NCBI RefSeq assembly: GCF_900105515.1
Contig: NZ_FNSY01000001.1
Location: forward strand, 620,001-684,000
Source: Streptomyces sp. 2131.1
GTDB taxonomy: Bacteria > Actinomycetota > Actinomycetes > Streptomycetales > Streptomycetaceae
Direction of reading: 5' to 3'
Length of the DNA stretch: 64,000 nucleotides
The notes beneath the pieces are model-generated. The model saw nothing but the letters and a program-made list of their open reading frames with translations, made no database searches and was not told the origin of the DNA. Both the position numbers and the translations under genes were made by a program. Shown here in pieces: positions 42,356-51,477 of this stretch; the first letter of the stretch is position 1; the number at the start of each line of letters is the position of its first letter.

Positions 42356-43450
42356 ATGCGCCGGCAGAGCACGGCCGGGGACGGACAGCGGCGTGCGACG
42401 GTCACCGACGTCGCCCGGCGCGCGGGCGTCTCGACCGCCACCGTCTCCCGCGTCCTGAACCGCAACTACCCCGTCGCCGAGGCGACCAGGGAGCGCGTCG
42501 AGTCGGCCATGCGCGAGCTGGGCTACGTGGTCAACGCGCACGCCCGCGCCCTGGCCGGCGTCTCCAACCGCACGGTGGGCATCATCGTCAACGAGGTCAT
42601 CGACCCCTTCTACGCGTACATCGCGCGCGGGGTGGAACGGGAGGCCGCGCTCGGCGGGCGGCTGTGCCTGGTCTGCTGCACCCAGGGCGACCCGCAGCGC
42701 GAGCTGGCCTTCATCGACCTGATGCACGAGCGCCGGGCGGACGCGGTCGTGGTGGTCGGCGGCTCCATCGCGGACCGCGGCTACACCTCCGAGCTGGCCC
42801 GCCGGGCGCGCGAACTGGACGCGGGCGGCTCGAAGCTCGTCCTGTGCGGCCGGCCCCCGCTCGGCGAGGCGGCGCCGACCGCCGCCGTGGAGTACGACAA
42901 CGAGGGCGGTGCCTTCGCGATCACCGACCACCTGCTGATGCAGGGTCACGAGCGCATCCTCTACCTCGGCGGCCCGCCCAAGCTCTCCACCACCCGCGAC
43001 CGGCTCGCCGGCCACCGCCGCGCCCTGGAGCTGCGGGGCGTCCCCGTCGATCCGGAGCTGGCCCAGCCCGGCGCCTTCAGTCGCAACTTCGGCTACCGGC
43101 GGATGGCCGAACTACTGCGGGACGGACCGGAGTTCACCGCCGTCTTCGCGGCCAACGACATGGTCGCCGCCGGTGCGGCGCAGGCCCTGGAGGAGGGGGG
43201 TCTGCGCGTACCGAAGGACGTCTCACTGGTGGGGTACGACGACATCCCGGTCGCCCAGGAGCTGCGGCCCCGGCTGACCACGGTCCACGTCCCGCTGGAG
43301 GAGATGGGCCGCCAGGCGGTGCGGCTCGCCGTGTCCGGCGGGGACGAGGACGAGTGGCGGGAGCCCACCACCGGTGCGCTGCGGCTCGGCACCCACATCG
43401 TCGTACGCGATTCCGTGGCCCCCCGGTCCGGCAGACCGCCCCGCAAGTGA
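42356..43450 (+). CDS. LacI family transcriptional regulator (locus B)
   Basis: 364 residues from ATG at 42356, preceded by GGGGGTGA. The helix-turn-helix is VTDVARRAGVSTATVSRVLN (about 16-35), followed by the hinge helix near HARALAG and a sugar-binding-type effector domain with LVGYDDIPVA. Positioned between the dehydrogenase and the M60-PL8-DUF2264 operon, it is the natural candidate to bind the GTAAGCGGTT sites at 40986 and 43527. Confidence 0.92.
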   Translation: MRRQSTAGDGQRRATVTDVARRAGVSTATVSRVLNRNYPVAEATRERVESAMRELGYVVNAHARALAGVSNRTVGIIVNEVIDPFYAYIARGVEREAALGGRLCLVCCTQGDPQRELAFIDLMHERRADAVVVVGGSIADRGYTSELARRARELDAGGSKLVLCGRPPLGEAAPTAAVEYDNEGGAFAITDHLLMQGHERILYLGGPPKLSTTRDRLAGHRRALELRGVPVDPELAQPGAFSRNFGYRRMAELLRDGPEFTAVFAANDMVAAGAAQALEEGGLRVPKDVSLVGYDDIPVAQELRPRLTTVHVPLEEMGRQAVRLAVSGGDEDEWREPTTGALRLGTHIVVRDSVAPRSGRPPRK

Positions 43451-43526
43451 CCGGTTACTTCCCGCCTGTCCGCAGTTGGCCATAGAAAATCACAGTAACT
43501 TCCCGACTCCCCTTGCGGCTCGACAG

Positions 43527-43537
43527 CAACCGCTTAC
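43527..43537. promoter_or_regulatory. LacI-type operator candidate, M60-PL8 operon
   Basis: CAACCGCTTAC, whose complement contains GTAAGCGGTT as at 40986, lies 71 bp upstream of the M60 peptidase start. The same gap also has a direct repeat, TTACTTCCCG (43455-43464) and TAACTTCCCG (43496-43505), 41 bp apart. Confidence 0.6.
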
Positions 43538-43607
43538 ATGCTGACGGAGCACCCCGCCCGTTCCGCACGCCTCCGCCCCTCATTCATTTCTGCAGGGAGA
43601 GTTCCGC

Positions 43608-44999
43608 ATGCGTAAGCCCAGCCACTCCGTCGCCCCGGCCGCCTCCCCCACCACCGAAGCCGCCTCCTCCATGGGCCGCCGCGCCGTCCTCGCGGCAGCC
43701 GCCGGCGCGGGAGCGGCGGCCCTCGGCGTCACCGCCACCGCCGCCCAGGCCCGGCCCGCGACCGGCCGGCCCACCGGGCGGCCCGTCTCGGTGACCGTCA
43801 CCGGACGCCCCGCTGCCGAGGCCGAACGGCTGCGGCTCGCCCAGGCGTTGCGCGGCTCGGAGTTCCAGCCGACCGGCCTGTACGTGCCCGCCGGCACCCC
43901 GCTCTCGCTGACCGTCCAGCCGCAGGACGGCCTGGTCCCCACGCTCTGGATCGGCGCCTGGGACTACTACGGCGAGGTCACCGAACCCCGCGGCTACGCG
44001 CTGACCGCCGGCGCCAACACGGTGACCGACCCGCACGGCGGCCCCGTCTACCTGACGCTCACCGGGGACGGCGAGCGGGCGGGCGTGCTGTTCCGGTCCG
44101 GCGCGGTACGGATGCCGGTGTTCACGCTGGGCCGCACCGGCGAGGCGGACTACCAGCACCAGCTGGACACGCTGACCGCCTCGCCCTGGGTGGAGCTGCA
44201 CGCCCCGCACACGATCATGACGCTGACCCGTGAGGGCGCCCTGCTGTACCGCGACGAGGACCACGCGGCCCTGCTCCGGCTGGTCGAGACCATCGTCGAC
44301 TCGCACGCCCGGATCAGCGGCCTCGACGGCTCGAAGCCGGTGCACAGCCGCAAGGCCGGCCCGTACCACTTCACCGAGGTCAGCAAGGTACCGACCGGGG
44401 TCGGCGCCTACGCCACGCACGGCTACAACGGCTTCCCGCGCGCCTACCTGGACCGGGCCACCACCGTCGAGGGCCTGCGCACCCGGGGCTGGGGGCTCTA
44501 CCACGAGCTGGGTCACCTCCATCAGCAGATGGCGTACAAGCCGGGCGGCCTCACCGAGGTCACCGTGAACATCTACTCACTGGCCGCCCAGCGCACCCTG
44601 CAGCAGCCGTCGAACCTGCTCACCGTCGACCCGGCGACCGGGCTCACCGTGTTCCAGAGCTCGCGGGCCAAGTTCGGCACGCCCGGTCTCACGTACGAGA
44701 AGTCCTTCGGGGCGTACGAGAAGCTCGTGCCGCTGCGCCAGCTGGAGCTGGCCTTCGGGGAGGACTTCTGGCCGCGCCTGCACAAGCTGGTGCGCGAGGA
44801 GAACCCGCAGTCGGACTACACCGAGGACGCCAAGCGCTACCGGGCCCTGGCCACTTACTCCAGCCGGATCGCCGGCTACGACCTGACGGACTTCTTCGTG
44901 AACACCTGGGCGTTCCCCATCGACGCCACGGGCCGGGCCGAACTCGCCGCGCTGAACCTCCACCAGCCACCCGTCGACCCGAGCACCCTCTCCGACTGA
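43608..44999 (+). CDS. secreted M60-like metallopeptidase (enhancin/mucinase family)
   Basis: 463 residues with a Tat-like signal (MGRRAVLAAAAGAGA, cleaved near residue 48). The gluzincin site YHELGHLHQQ gives His299, Glu300 and His303, with Glu317 (GGLTEVTVN) as third ligand, matching the M60-like HExxH-x(8-28)-E pattern. Family members cleave mucin-type O-glycoproteins in gut microbes and viral enhancins. ATG follows AGGGAGA. First gene of an operon with PL8 lyase and DUF2264 genes (29-bp and 26-bp gaps). Specificity for glycoproteins is inferred from the family. Confidence 0.85.
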   Translation: MRKPSHSVAPAASPTTEAASSMGRRAVLAAAAGAGAAALGVTATAAQARPATGRPTGRPVSVTVTGRPAAEAERLRLAQALRGSEFQPTGLYVPAGTPLSLTVQPQDGLVPTLWIGAWDYYGEVTEPRGYALTAGANTVTDPHGGPVYLTLTGDGERAGVLFRSGAVRMPVFTLGRTGEADYQHQLDTLTASPWVELHAPHTIMTLTREGALLYRDEDHAALLRLVETIVDSHARISGLDGSKPVHSRKAGPYHFTEVSKVPTGVGAYATHGYNGFPRAYLDRATTVEGLRTRGWGLYHELGHLHQQMAYKPGGLTEVTVNIYSLAAQRTLQQPSNLLTVDPATGLTVFQSSRAKFGTPGLTYEKSFGAYEKLVPLRQLELAFGEDFWPRLHKLVREENPQSDYTEDAKRYRALATYSSRIAGYDLTDFFVNTWAFPIDATGRAELAALNLHQPPVDPSTLSD

Positions 45000-45028
45000 G
45001 ACCGCGACGACGAGGAAAGGAAGTCACC

Positions 45029-47416
45029 ATGCACATGAGCAGAAGGACCCTTCTCGCCGCGACCGGTGCCACGGCGTCGGCAGTCCTGACGGCGGGCCCG
45101 GCGCGTGGAGCGGCACGCGAGGAGGAGTCCGTGAACGACTTCGACGCCCTTCTGGGCCGAGCGGAAACCCTCCTCACGGGTGGCGCGTTCAACCCGGCGG
45201 ACCGGGATTTCGCCGCCGGAGTGGCCGCGCTGGACACCACCGCGGGCGCCCTCTGGGACAGCCTCGACCGGAGCGCCGGGCGCACCGCCTTGTGGTCCGA
45301 CCTGACACCGCTCACCGACCCGGGCAACTTCGGCCAGAGCTACACGCGACTGCGCACGATCGCCGTCGCGTGGGCCACGCCCGGCACCGCCCTCTACGGG
45401 CAGGCGGAGACGGCGGAAGCGCTGCTCGGGGCGCTGCGGTTCGCGTTCGACACGGCGTACCACCCATCGGCCGCCGAGACCGGCAACTGGTGGTTCTGGG
45501 AGATCGGGGCGCCGCGCGCGCTGATGGACTGCTGTGTGCTGCTGCGGGCGCAGTTGCCGGCCGCCGATCTCGCGGACTATCTCGCGGTCGTCGACCGGTT
45601 CTGCCCCGACGCGGACCGCCGCACCAACTCCCCCGCGCTGCCCGAGACCGGCGCCAACCGCACCGACAAGGCCGTGATCGTGGCGCTGCGCGGGCTGCTC
45701 GGCAAGGACGCGGCCAAGGTCGCGTCGGCGCGGGACGCCCTGTCCGACGTACGCGACTCCGGACGCAACAGCCTCTTCCGCTACGTGACTTCGGGTGACG
45801 GATTCTACGAGGACGGTTCGTTCGTCCAGCACTCGGAGGTGGCGTACACCGGCTCCTACGGCACCGTTCTGCTCGGCGGCGCCGCCTGGCTGCTCTCCCT
45901 CCTCGCCGGCTCCCCGTGGGCCGTGACCGACCCCAAGGTGTCGGTGATGTACGAGGCCGTGGAGCGCAGCTTCGTCCCGGTGGTCTTCGACGGGCTGATG
46001 ATGGACGCGGTGCGCGGCCGGGCCATCTCCCGGGAGCGGGCCGGTGACCACCGGGACGGAGCGTCGGCAGTCGCCGCGATCCTGCTCCTTGCGACCGGCG
46101 CCCCTGCGGACCTGGCGGAACGCTGGCGCTCACTGGTCAAGGGCTGGCTCACTCGCAACCGCACCACCCCGTTCACCTCGCTGGCCACCTTGCCCCAACT
46201 CGCCCTGGCCAAGGCGATCCTGGCCGAGACAAGCATCCCTTCAGCGCCGCGCACCACGGGCAGCTTCGTCTTCGCCGACATGGACCGCGTCGTCCACCGC
46301 CGCCCCGGCTGGGCCTGCACGCTGTCGCTGTCCTCGAAGCGCATCTCCGCGTACGAGGCGGGCAACGGCGAGAACCTGCACGGCTGGTACACCGGCGACG
46401 GCATGACATACCTCTACGACGGCGACGACCTCGGGCAGTACAACGACGGCTTCTGGCAGACCGTCGATCCGTACCGCCTGCCGGGCACCACGGTCGACAC
46501 CCGCCCCCGCGAGGACCTCGGCACCGGCGCCGGCACCTCCACCTACCGGCCGCCGAACGCGGTGGCGGGCGGCGCCGACCTGGACGGCCGGTACGGCGCC
46601 GCCGCGATGGAGCTGATCGGCGCCCCGGGCAGCAGCCTGCGCGCCAGGAAGACGTGGTTCCTGCTCGACAACTCGGTCGTCGCGCTCGGCGCGGGCATCA
46701 CCTCGGACGACGGCCGCCCGGTCGAGACCGTGATCGAGAACCGCAACCTCGGAGCGGACGGCCGCAACCGGCTGCTCGTGGACGGCATCCCGCGCCACAA
46801 CAGCACCTCCGGCGTGGCTCGTTGGGCGCACATCGAGGGCGTCGGCGGCTATGTGCTGCCCGGCGGCGCCGCCCTGCGCACCCTGCGCGAGGAGCGCACC
46901 GGCACGTGGCGCGCCATCGACACGGGCGCGGACACCGGTGGCAGCACCGACCCCGTCACCCGCCGCTACCTCACCCTCTGGCTCGACCACGGGGCCTCGC
47001 CGGACGGTGGCGGGTACGCCTATGTGCTGCTGCCCGGTGCCTCGGCCGCCGCGACCGCGGTGTGGTCGGCGTCCCGGCCGGTGCGGATCACCGCCAACGG
47101 CGCCACCGCCCAGGCCGTGGAGGACCGCAGGGCCGGTCTGACAGCGGTGCACTTCTGGGCCGCCGGCACGGCCGCCGGTATCACCGCGTCCGGTCCGGCG
47201 ACGGTCCTGGTGCGGTGGCGGGGCGCACGGGTGTCCGTGGCGGTCGCCGACCCGGGCCGGACGGGGACCTCCGTCACGATCGGCCTGCCGTTCGCCGTGC
47301 GCCGGGCGACCGCGGCCGACGACACCGTGGAACTCACCCCGGGCCGCCGGCCGGTGCTCACCGTCGCCGTGGGCGGTTCCCGGGGCCACACCCACCGCGC
47401 AGAACTCGTCCAGTAA
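45029..47416 (+). CDS. secreted polysaccharide lyase family 8 (hyaluronate/chondroitin/xanthan lyase-like)
   Basis: 795 residues with Tat signal SRRTLLAATG (mature start near residue 29). An alpha/alpha toroid with NWWFWEIG (153-160), catalytic Asn210 (GANRTDKA), His268 (FVQHSE) and Tyr277 (YTGSYGTV), and Arg329-Arg335 in VRGRAISR agree with the PL8 active site. The GWYTGDGMTYLY segment (about 449-460) and the C-terminal beta-sandwich follow. PL8 enzymes cleave uronic-acid-containing polysaccharides by beta-elimination. Hyaluronan, chondroitin and xanthan are all possible. ATG follows AGGAAAGGA. Confidence 0.9.
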   Translation: MHMSRRTLLAATGATASAVLTAGPARGAAREEESVNDFDALLGRAETLLTGGAFNPADRDFAAGVAALDTTAGALWDSLDRSAGRTALWSDLTPLTDPGNFGQSYTRLRTIAVAWATPGTALYGQAETAEALLGALRFAFDTAYHPSAAETGNWWFWEIGAPRALMDCCVLLRAQLPAADLADYLAVVDRFCPDADRRTNSPALPETGANRTDKAVIVALRGLLGKDAAKVASARDALSDVRDSGRNSLFRYVTSGDGFYEDGSFVQHSEVAYTGSYGTVLLGGAAWLLSLLAGSPWAVTDPKVSVMYEAVERSFVPVVFDGLMMDAVRGRAISRERAGDHRDGASAVAAILLLATGAPADLAERWRSLVKGWLTRNRTTPFTSLATLPQLALAKAILAETSIPSAPRTTGSFVFADMDRVVHRRPGWACTLSLSSKRISAYEAGNGENLHGWYTGDGMTYLYDGDDLGQYNDGFWQTVDPYRLPGTTVDTRPREDLGTGAGTSTYRPPNAVAGGADLDGRYGAAAMELIGAPGSSLRARKTWFLLDNSVVALGAGITSDDGRPVETVIENRNLGADGRNRLLVDGIPRHNSTSGVARWAHIEGVGGYVLPGGAALRTLREERTGTWRAIDTGADTGGSTDPVTRRYLTLWLDHGASPDGGGYAYVLLPGASAAATAVWSASRPVRITANGATAQAVEDRRAGLTAVHFWAAGTAAGITASGPATVLVRWRGARVSVAVADPGRTGTSVTIGLPFAVRRATAADDTVELTPGRRPVLTVAVGGSRGHTHRAELVQ

Positions 47417-47442
47417 CCACCGAAGACAGGAGCAGCACCACC

Positions 47443-49365
47443 ATGTCCGTCGCCCCGCATCTGAAGCTGCCGCCCACCGACCGGATCCTGTCGTCCCGCA
47501 CCGGCTGGACCCGGGCCCACTGGGAGGCGACCGCCGACCGGATGCTGGAGGCGCTGACGCCGTACGCGACTCCGGGCTTCGCCCAGTACCGGCTGCCCGG
47601 CCGGAACAGCTGGTCCGGTGTCGTGTCCGACGGACTGGAGGGCTTCGCCCGGTCGTTCCTGCTCGCCGCCTGCCGCATCGCGGGCGCGGGCGGGGCGGTG
47701 GACCCCGCGCTGACCGAGCGGTACGCGGCGGGGCTCGCGGCCGGCACCGACCCGGCGAGCGGGGAGGCGTGGCCGAGGCTGACGGACTGCTCGCAGCAGA
47801 TGGTGGAGGCGGCCTCCGTCGCGATCGCGCTGCACGAGACCCGGCCGTGGATCTGGGACCGGCTCGACGCCCGGGTGCAGGAGCGGGTCGTCGACTGGCT
47901 CTCCGGCTTCGTCGGCGGGCGGACCTGGGACAACAACTGGCGCCTGTTCCAGGTGGTTTCCGAGCAGTTCCTGGCGTCGGTCGGCGCGCCGCACAGCCGG
48001 TCCGACATCGAGGGCGGCCTCGACAGGATCGAGGACTGGTACGTCGGTGACGGCTGGTACACCGACGGCAGCGGGCGCAACTTCGACTACTACATCGGCT
48101 GGGCCATGCATCTGTACCCGCTGCTGTGGGCACGGATCGCGGGCCCGGACGACGACGGCGGCCGGGCCGCCGTCTACCGGGAACGGCTGAGCCGCTTCCT
48201 GGAGGACTACCCGCACTTCTTCGGCGCCGACGGCTCCCCGGTCCACCAGGGCCGGTCGCTCTGCTACCGCTTCGCCGCTCTGGCCCCGGTCTGGATGGGC
48301 GCCCTGACCGACTGCACCCCGCTCGCGCCGGGCCTGACCCGGCGGCTCGCCTCCGGGGCGCTGCGGCACTTCGCGGAGCGCGGGGTGCCCGACGAGCGGG
48401 GGCTGCTGACGCTCGGCTGGCACGACACGTTCCTGCCGGCCACGCAGCCGTACTCCGGGCCGGCGTCGCCGTACTGGGCGAGCAAGGGCTTCCTCGGGCT
48501 GCTGCTCCCGGCCGACCACGAGGTGTGGACGGCACGCGAACTCCCGCTGCCCGTCGAGGAGTCCGACACCTACACCGCGCTTCCGGCGCCCGGCTGGCTG
48601 CTGCACGGCACCAAACACGACGGGATCGTCCGGCTGGTCAACCACGGCAGCGACCACAATCCGCTCCCGGAGGCGGGTGACACCGACCCGGACGCGGGGG
48701 CCGGTGAGGACGACCCGCACTACGCGAAGCTGGCGTACTCCACGGCGACCGCCCCGGAGGCCGCGCCGCACGCGTTCGCCCGGAACATCGACAACCACCT
48801 GGCGCTGCTCGCCCCGGACGGCACCCCGTCCCGGCGCCGCCGCATCCACCCGGTGCGCTGCGAGGACCGCGTCGCCGCGTCCTGGTCGGCGGCCCGGCTG
48901 CCGGGCGACGAGCGCGCGTACCGCGTCGACACCACGAGCGTGCTGCACGGGCCGTGGGAGGTCCGGGTGCACCGGGTCGAGGCGCCGCAGGGCGCGGTGG
49001 TCCGCGAGGGCGGGCACGCCGTCGCGCACGGGGCGAACCCGTTCGCCTCGTCGGGCCCCGGCTGGGCGCTCGCCCGTACCGCCGATGGACTGTCCAGCGC
49101 GGTGGTCGGGCTGTACGGCTGGGACGGCGGGCCGGAGAGCGCCGGGGTGGCGCGCGACGTCGAGTCCAACGCGCACGGACCGCACTCGGCCGTCCCGTAT
49201 CTGCGCGGCGCTCCCCATCAGGGCGGCCGGAGCGTCCACGTCACGCTCGTGGTGCTCTCCCGCGACAGCGTGCACCCGGAGGCACTGCGCACGGCCGTCC
49301 GGGTGCGGGTGGACGGGGACGCGGTGACGCTGGGGTTCCTGGACGGCCGTACGGTCGAGGTCTGA
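47443..49365 (+). CDS. DUF2264-domain protein
   Basis: 640 residues from ATG at 47443 with AGGAG upstream. The first 370 residues match the DUF2264 pattern, an alpha/alpha-barrel-like region with DNNWRLFQVV, DGWYTDG and FDYYIGWAMHLYP; the remainder is a beta-rich domain. No signal peptide, so cytoplasmic. DUF2264 genes recur beside glycan lyases and hydrolases, and the barrel resembles (alpha/alpha)6 glycosidases, so action on unsaturated or acidic oligosaccharides is a reasonable guess. Last gene of the M60-PL8 operon, convergent with the conservon. Confidence 0.85.
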   Translation: MSVAPHLKLPPTDRILSSRTGWTRAHWEATADRMLEALTPYATPGFAQYRLPGRNSWSGVVSDGLEGFARSFLLAACRIAGAGGAVDPALTERYAAGLAAGTDPASGEAWPRLTDCSQQMVEAASVAIALHETRPWIWDRLDARVQERVVDWLSGFVGGRTWDNNWRLFQVVSEQFLASVGAPHSRSDIEGGLDRIEDWYVGDGWYTDGSGRNFDYYIGWAMHLYPLLWARIAGPDDDGGRAAVYRERLSRFLEDYPHFFGADGSPVHQGRSLCYRFAALAPVWMGALTDCTPLAPGLTRRLASGALRHFAERGVPDERGLLTLGWHDTFLPATQPYSGPASPYWASKGFLGLLLPADHEVWTARELPLPVEESDTYTALPAPGWLLHGTKHDGIVRLVNHGSDHNPLPEAGDTDPDAGAGEDDPHYAKLAYSTATAPEAAPHAFARNIDNHLALLAPDGTPSRRRRIHPVRCEDRVAASWSAARLPGDERAYRVDTTSVLHGPWEVRVHRVEAPQGAVVREGGHAVAHGANPFASSGPGWALARTADGLSSAVVGLYGWDGGPESAGVARDVESNAHGPHSAVPYLRGAPHQGGRSVHVTLVVLSRDSVHPEALRTAVRVRVDGDAVTLGFLDGRTVEV

Positions 49366-49953
49366 TCAGAAGCCGAAGGTGCTGTCCTCCCTGCGGTGGA
49401 GGTGGCCGACGAGCTCCTGCGCCAGCGACTTGATGGTGTCGAGCCCCGCCCTCCCCCAGGGGCGGGGCACGGTGTCCACGGCGCAGACGGCGCCCAGCGC
49501 GATCCCGGTGCGGTCGATGAGCGGCGCCCCCAGATAGGAGCGGATGCCTATGTCGTCGACGACGGGGTTGCCCGCGAACCGGGGGTAGTCGCAGACGTCC
49601 TCCAGCACCAGGGCCTTGCGGCGGACGACCACGTGCGGGCAGTACCCGTGATCGAGGGCCACGTACCGCCCTCTGCTGCCGCTGCCCGCCGCGGTGGCGC
49701 CCAGGTCCGAACCCCGGCGGGTGCCCGCCGGGGTGTGCAGTCCCGCGTAGAACTGGCGGTTCCCGTCGATGAAGTTGACCATCGAGAACGGCACGTCCGT
49801 CACTTCGGCCACCCTGTCGGCGAAGGCGTCGAAGTTGTCGAACGAGGCGTCGTCGCGCTCCCCCAGGCCGAGGCCGCGCAGCCGCCGCGTACGGGCGGGT
49901 GCCTCGCTGTCGACGGGGGTCAGCAGCAGCCGTCCGACCGCGTGCGGGATCAC
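49366..49953 (-). CDS. GAF-domain protein coupled to conservon
   Basis: 195 residues from GTG at 49953, overlapping the cvnD-like stop by 4 bp. Residues about 38-185 form a GAF domain (DVPFSMVNFIDGNRQFYAG, HGYCPHVVV, YLGAPLIDRTGIALGAVCAVD). The Cys in HGYCPHV is placed as in ligand- or haem-responsive GAF proteins, but ligand is unknown. Only 10 bp from the convergent DUF2264 stop region. As the fifth gene of the conservon, it may give the GTPase module a signal input. Confidence 0.87.
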   Translation of the reverse strand: MIPHAVGRLLLTPVDSEAPARTRRLRGLGLGERDDASFDNFDAFADRVAEVTDVPFSMVNFIDGNRQFYAGLHTPAGTRRGSDLGATAAGSGSRGRYVALDHGYCPHVVVRRKALVLEDVCDYPRFAGNPVVDDIGIRSYLGAPLIDRTGIALGAVCAVDTVPRPWGRAGLDTIKSLAQELVGHLHRREDSTFGF

Positions 49954-50684
49954 CGCCCGGCCCCGAATCCGACGGCACCGGGCAGCGGCACGGCGGCGTC
50001 GGTCGCGTTGATGAGGTGCTGGACCAGCGTGACCAGGGTGCCGGTGCCTGAGCTGGCCATGCGGGCGTCGCACAGCACGACCGGCACCTCGGGCGACAGG
50101 TCGAGCGCGGCCCGCACCTCCTCGGGGCCGTAGCGGTAGGCGCCGTCGAACTCGTTGACGGCGACGACGAATCCGATGCCGCGCCGCTCGAAGAAGTCGA
50201 CGGCGGCGAAGCACTCCTCCAGCCTGCGGGTGTCCGCGATCACCACCGCTCCCAGCGCGCCTTGCGAGAGCTCGTCCCACATGAACCAGAAGCGTTCCTG
50301 GCCCGGTGTGCCGAACAGGTAGAGCACGTGCTGTTCGTCGAGCGTGATGCGGCCGAAGTCCATCGCCACGGTGGTGGAGGTCTTCGACTCGACGCCCTCC
50401 AGGCTGTCGGTCGCGGCGCTCGCCTGGGTCAGCAGCTCCTCCGTGCTCAGCGGTGCGATCTCGCTGACCGCGCCGACGAACGTCGTCTTGCCGACGCCGA
50501 AGCCGCCCGCCACCAGCACCTTGAGCGCGACGGGAAACCCCTCCGACGGGACGGCCGCGGCGGCGTACTCGGCAGTGGCGGTCTCCTGCGCGTACCCGCC
50601 CGCTGAGCCGTCGTCCGCATAGCCGTACCCGTAGCCGGAGCCGTCCGGGTAGCCGTAGCCGTCAGAGCTGTCGTCGTAAGCCAT
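49950..50684 (-). CDS. cvnD: conservon GTPase CvnD-type ATP/GTP-binding protein
   Basis: 244 residues. A Tyr/Gly-rich N-terminal tail of about 40 residues (repeats of GYGY and DGSGYG) precedes a Ras-like GTPase: P-loop GGFGVGKTTF (60-69), FGTPGQERFWFMW as switch II, and NEFD in place of NKxD. Family MglA/CvnD proteins act with the roadblock protein encoded upstream. ATG at 50684 overlaps the DUF742 gene by 23 bp, with GGAGG 9 nt upstream. Confidence 0.92.
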   Translation of the reverse strand: MAYDDSSDGYGYPDGSGYGYGYADDGSAGGYAQETATAEYAAAAVPSEGFPVALKVLVAGGFGVGKTTFVGAVSEIAPLSTEELLTQASAATDSLEGVESKTSTTVAMDFGRITLDEQHVLYLFGTPGQERFWFMWDELSQGALGAVVIADTRRLEECFAAVDFFERRGIGFVVAVNEFDGAYRYGPEEVRAALDLSPEVPVVLCDARMASSGTGTLVTLVQHLINATDAAVPLPGAVGFGAGR

Positions 50685-51039
50685 CGAGCACTGCCTCCAG
50701 CAGATGTCGGTCGGTGGGCGTGTCATGGAAGGCGGGCGCGTGGGCGGTGACGGCGCCGCAGTCGACCAGGTCGGAGACGAGCACCTTGGTCACGACGGCG
50801 GGCAGCCTCAGGTGTGCGGCGATCTCGGCCACCGATGTGGGCCCCTCGCACAGTCCCAGGGCCACCGAGTGCTCGGGGCCGAGGTGGGTCTGCGGGACGG
50901 AACCGGTGGCCATCACCAGGGAGAGCAGGTCGAGAACGGCCGTGGGACGGGTGCGGCCGTTGCTCACCGTGTAGGGGCGGATGAGGCGGCCCGCCGCGTC
51001 GTCGAGCAGCGGCCCGTCCTGGGTGACCGCCATGCTCAC
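50662..51039 (-). CDS. cvnC: conservon DUF742 protein (CvnC-type)
   Basis: 125 residues. DUF742 winged-helix-like pattern with LIRPYTVSNGRTRP near the start and GLCEGPTSVAEIAAHLRLP then VLVSDLVDCGAV (multidrug-regulator-like HTH). GTG at 51039 overlaps the roadblock stop (GTGA); the ATG at 51033 two codons later is an alternative. Confidence 0.92.
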   Translation of the reverse strand: MSMAVTQDGPLLDDAAGRLIRPYTVSNGRTRPTAVLDLLSLVMATGSVPQTHLGPEHSVALGLCEGPTSVAEIAAHLRLPAVVTKVLVSDLVDCGAVTAHAPAFHDTPTDRHLLEAVLDGLRRQL

Positions 51040-51470
51040 AGCCCCGAGCCGCCCGGAGTCGCGGCCGCCTGTCTCACCGGGGTCATGAGGTAGGGCCGCA
51101 CGCTCTTGACCAGCATGGCCATCTCGTAGCCGAGCACGGCGGCGTCGGCGTTGCGGCCGGCCAGCACGGCGAGACAGGTCCCGGAGCCGGCGGTGGCGAC
51201 GAAGAGCAGCGTCGAGTCGAGCTCCACGACCACCTGGCGGACCTCTCCGTTGTCCCCGAACCTCGCTCCGGCGCTGCGGCCCAGCGAGTAGAGGCCGGCC
51301 GCGAGTGCCGCCATGTGGTCGGCGCTGTCGGCGTCCATCCCGTGCAGGGACTTCACCAGCCCGTCGGCGGAGAGCAGGACGGCGCTGCGGGTGTACGGCA
51401 CGCGCTGGACCAGGCCGCTCAGCAGCCAGTCGAGGTCCGAGACCTGACCGGACGGCATATCGGTCGCCAT
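51036..51470 (-). CDS. cvnB: conservon roadblock/LC7-domain protein (CvnB-type)
   Basis: 144 residues, a single roadblock/LC7 domain (DLDWLLSGLVQRVPYTRSAV at the start, LFVATAGSGTCLAVLAG later). MglB-like partner or activator of the CvnD GTPase. ATG at 51470 lies 7 bp after the CvnA stop with GGAG upstream. Confidence 0.93.
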   Translation of the reverse strand: MATDMPSGQVSDLDWLLSGLVQRVPYTRSAVLLSADGLVKSLHGMDADSADHMAALAAGLYSLGRSAGARFGDNGEVRQVVVELDSTLLFVATAGSGTCLAVLAGRNADAAVLGYEMAMLVKSVRPYLMTPVRQAAATPGGSGL

Positions 51471-51477
51471 GGTGCAT

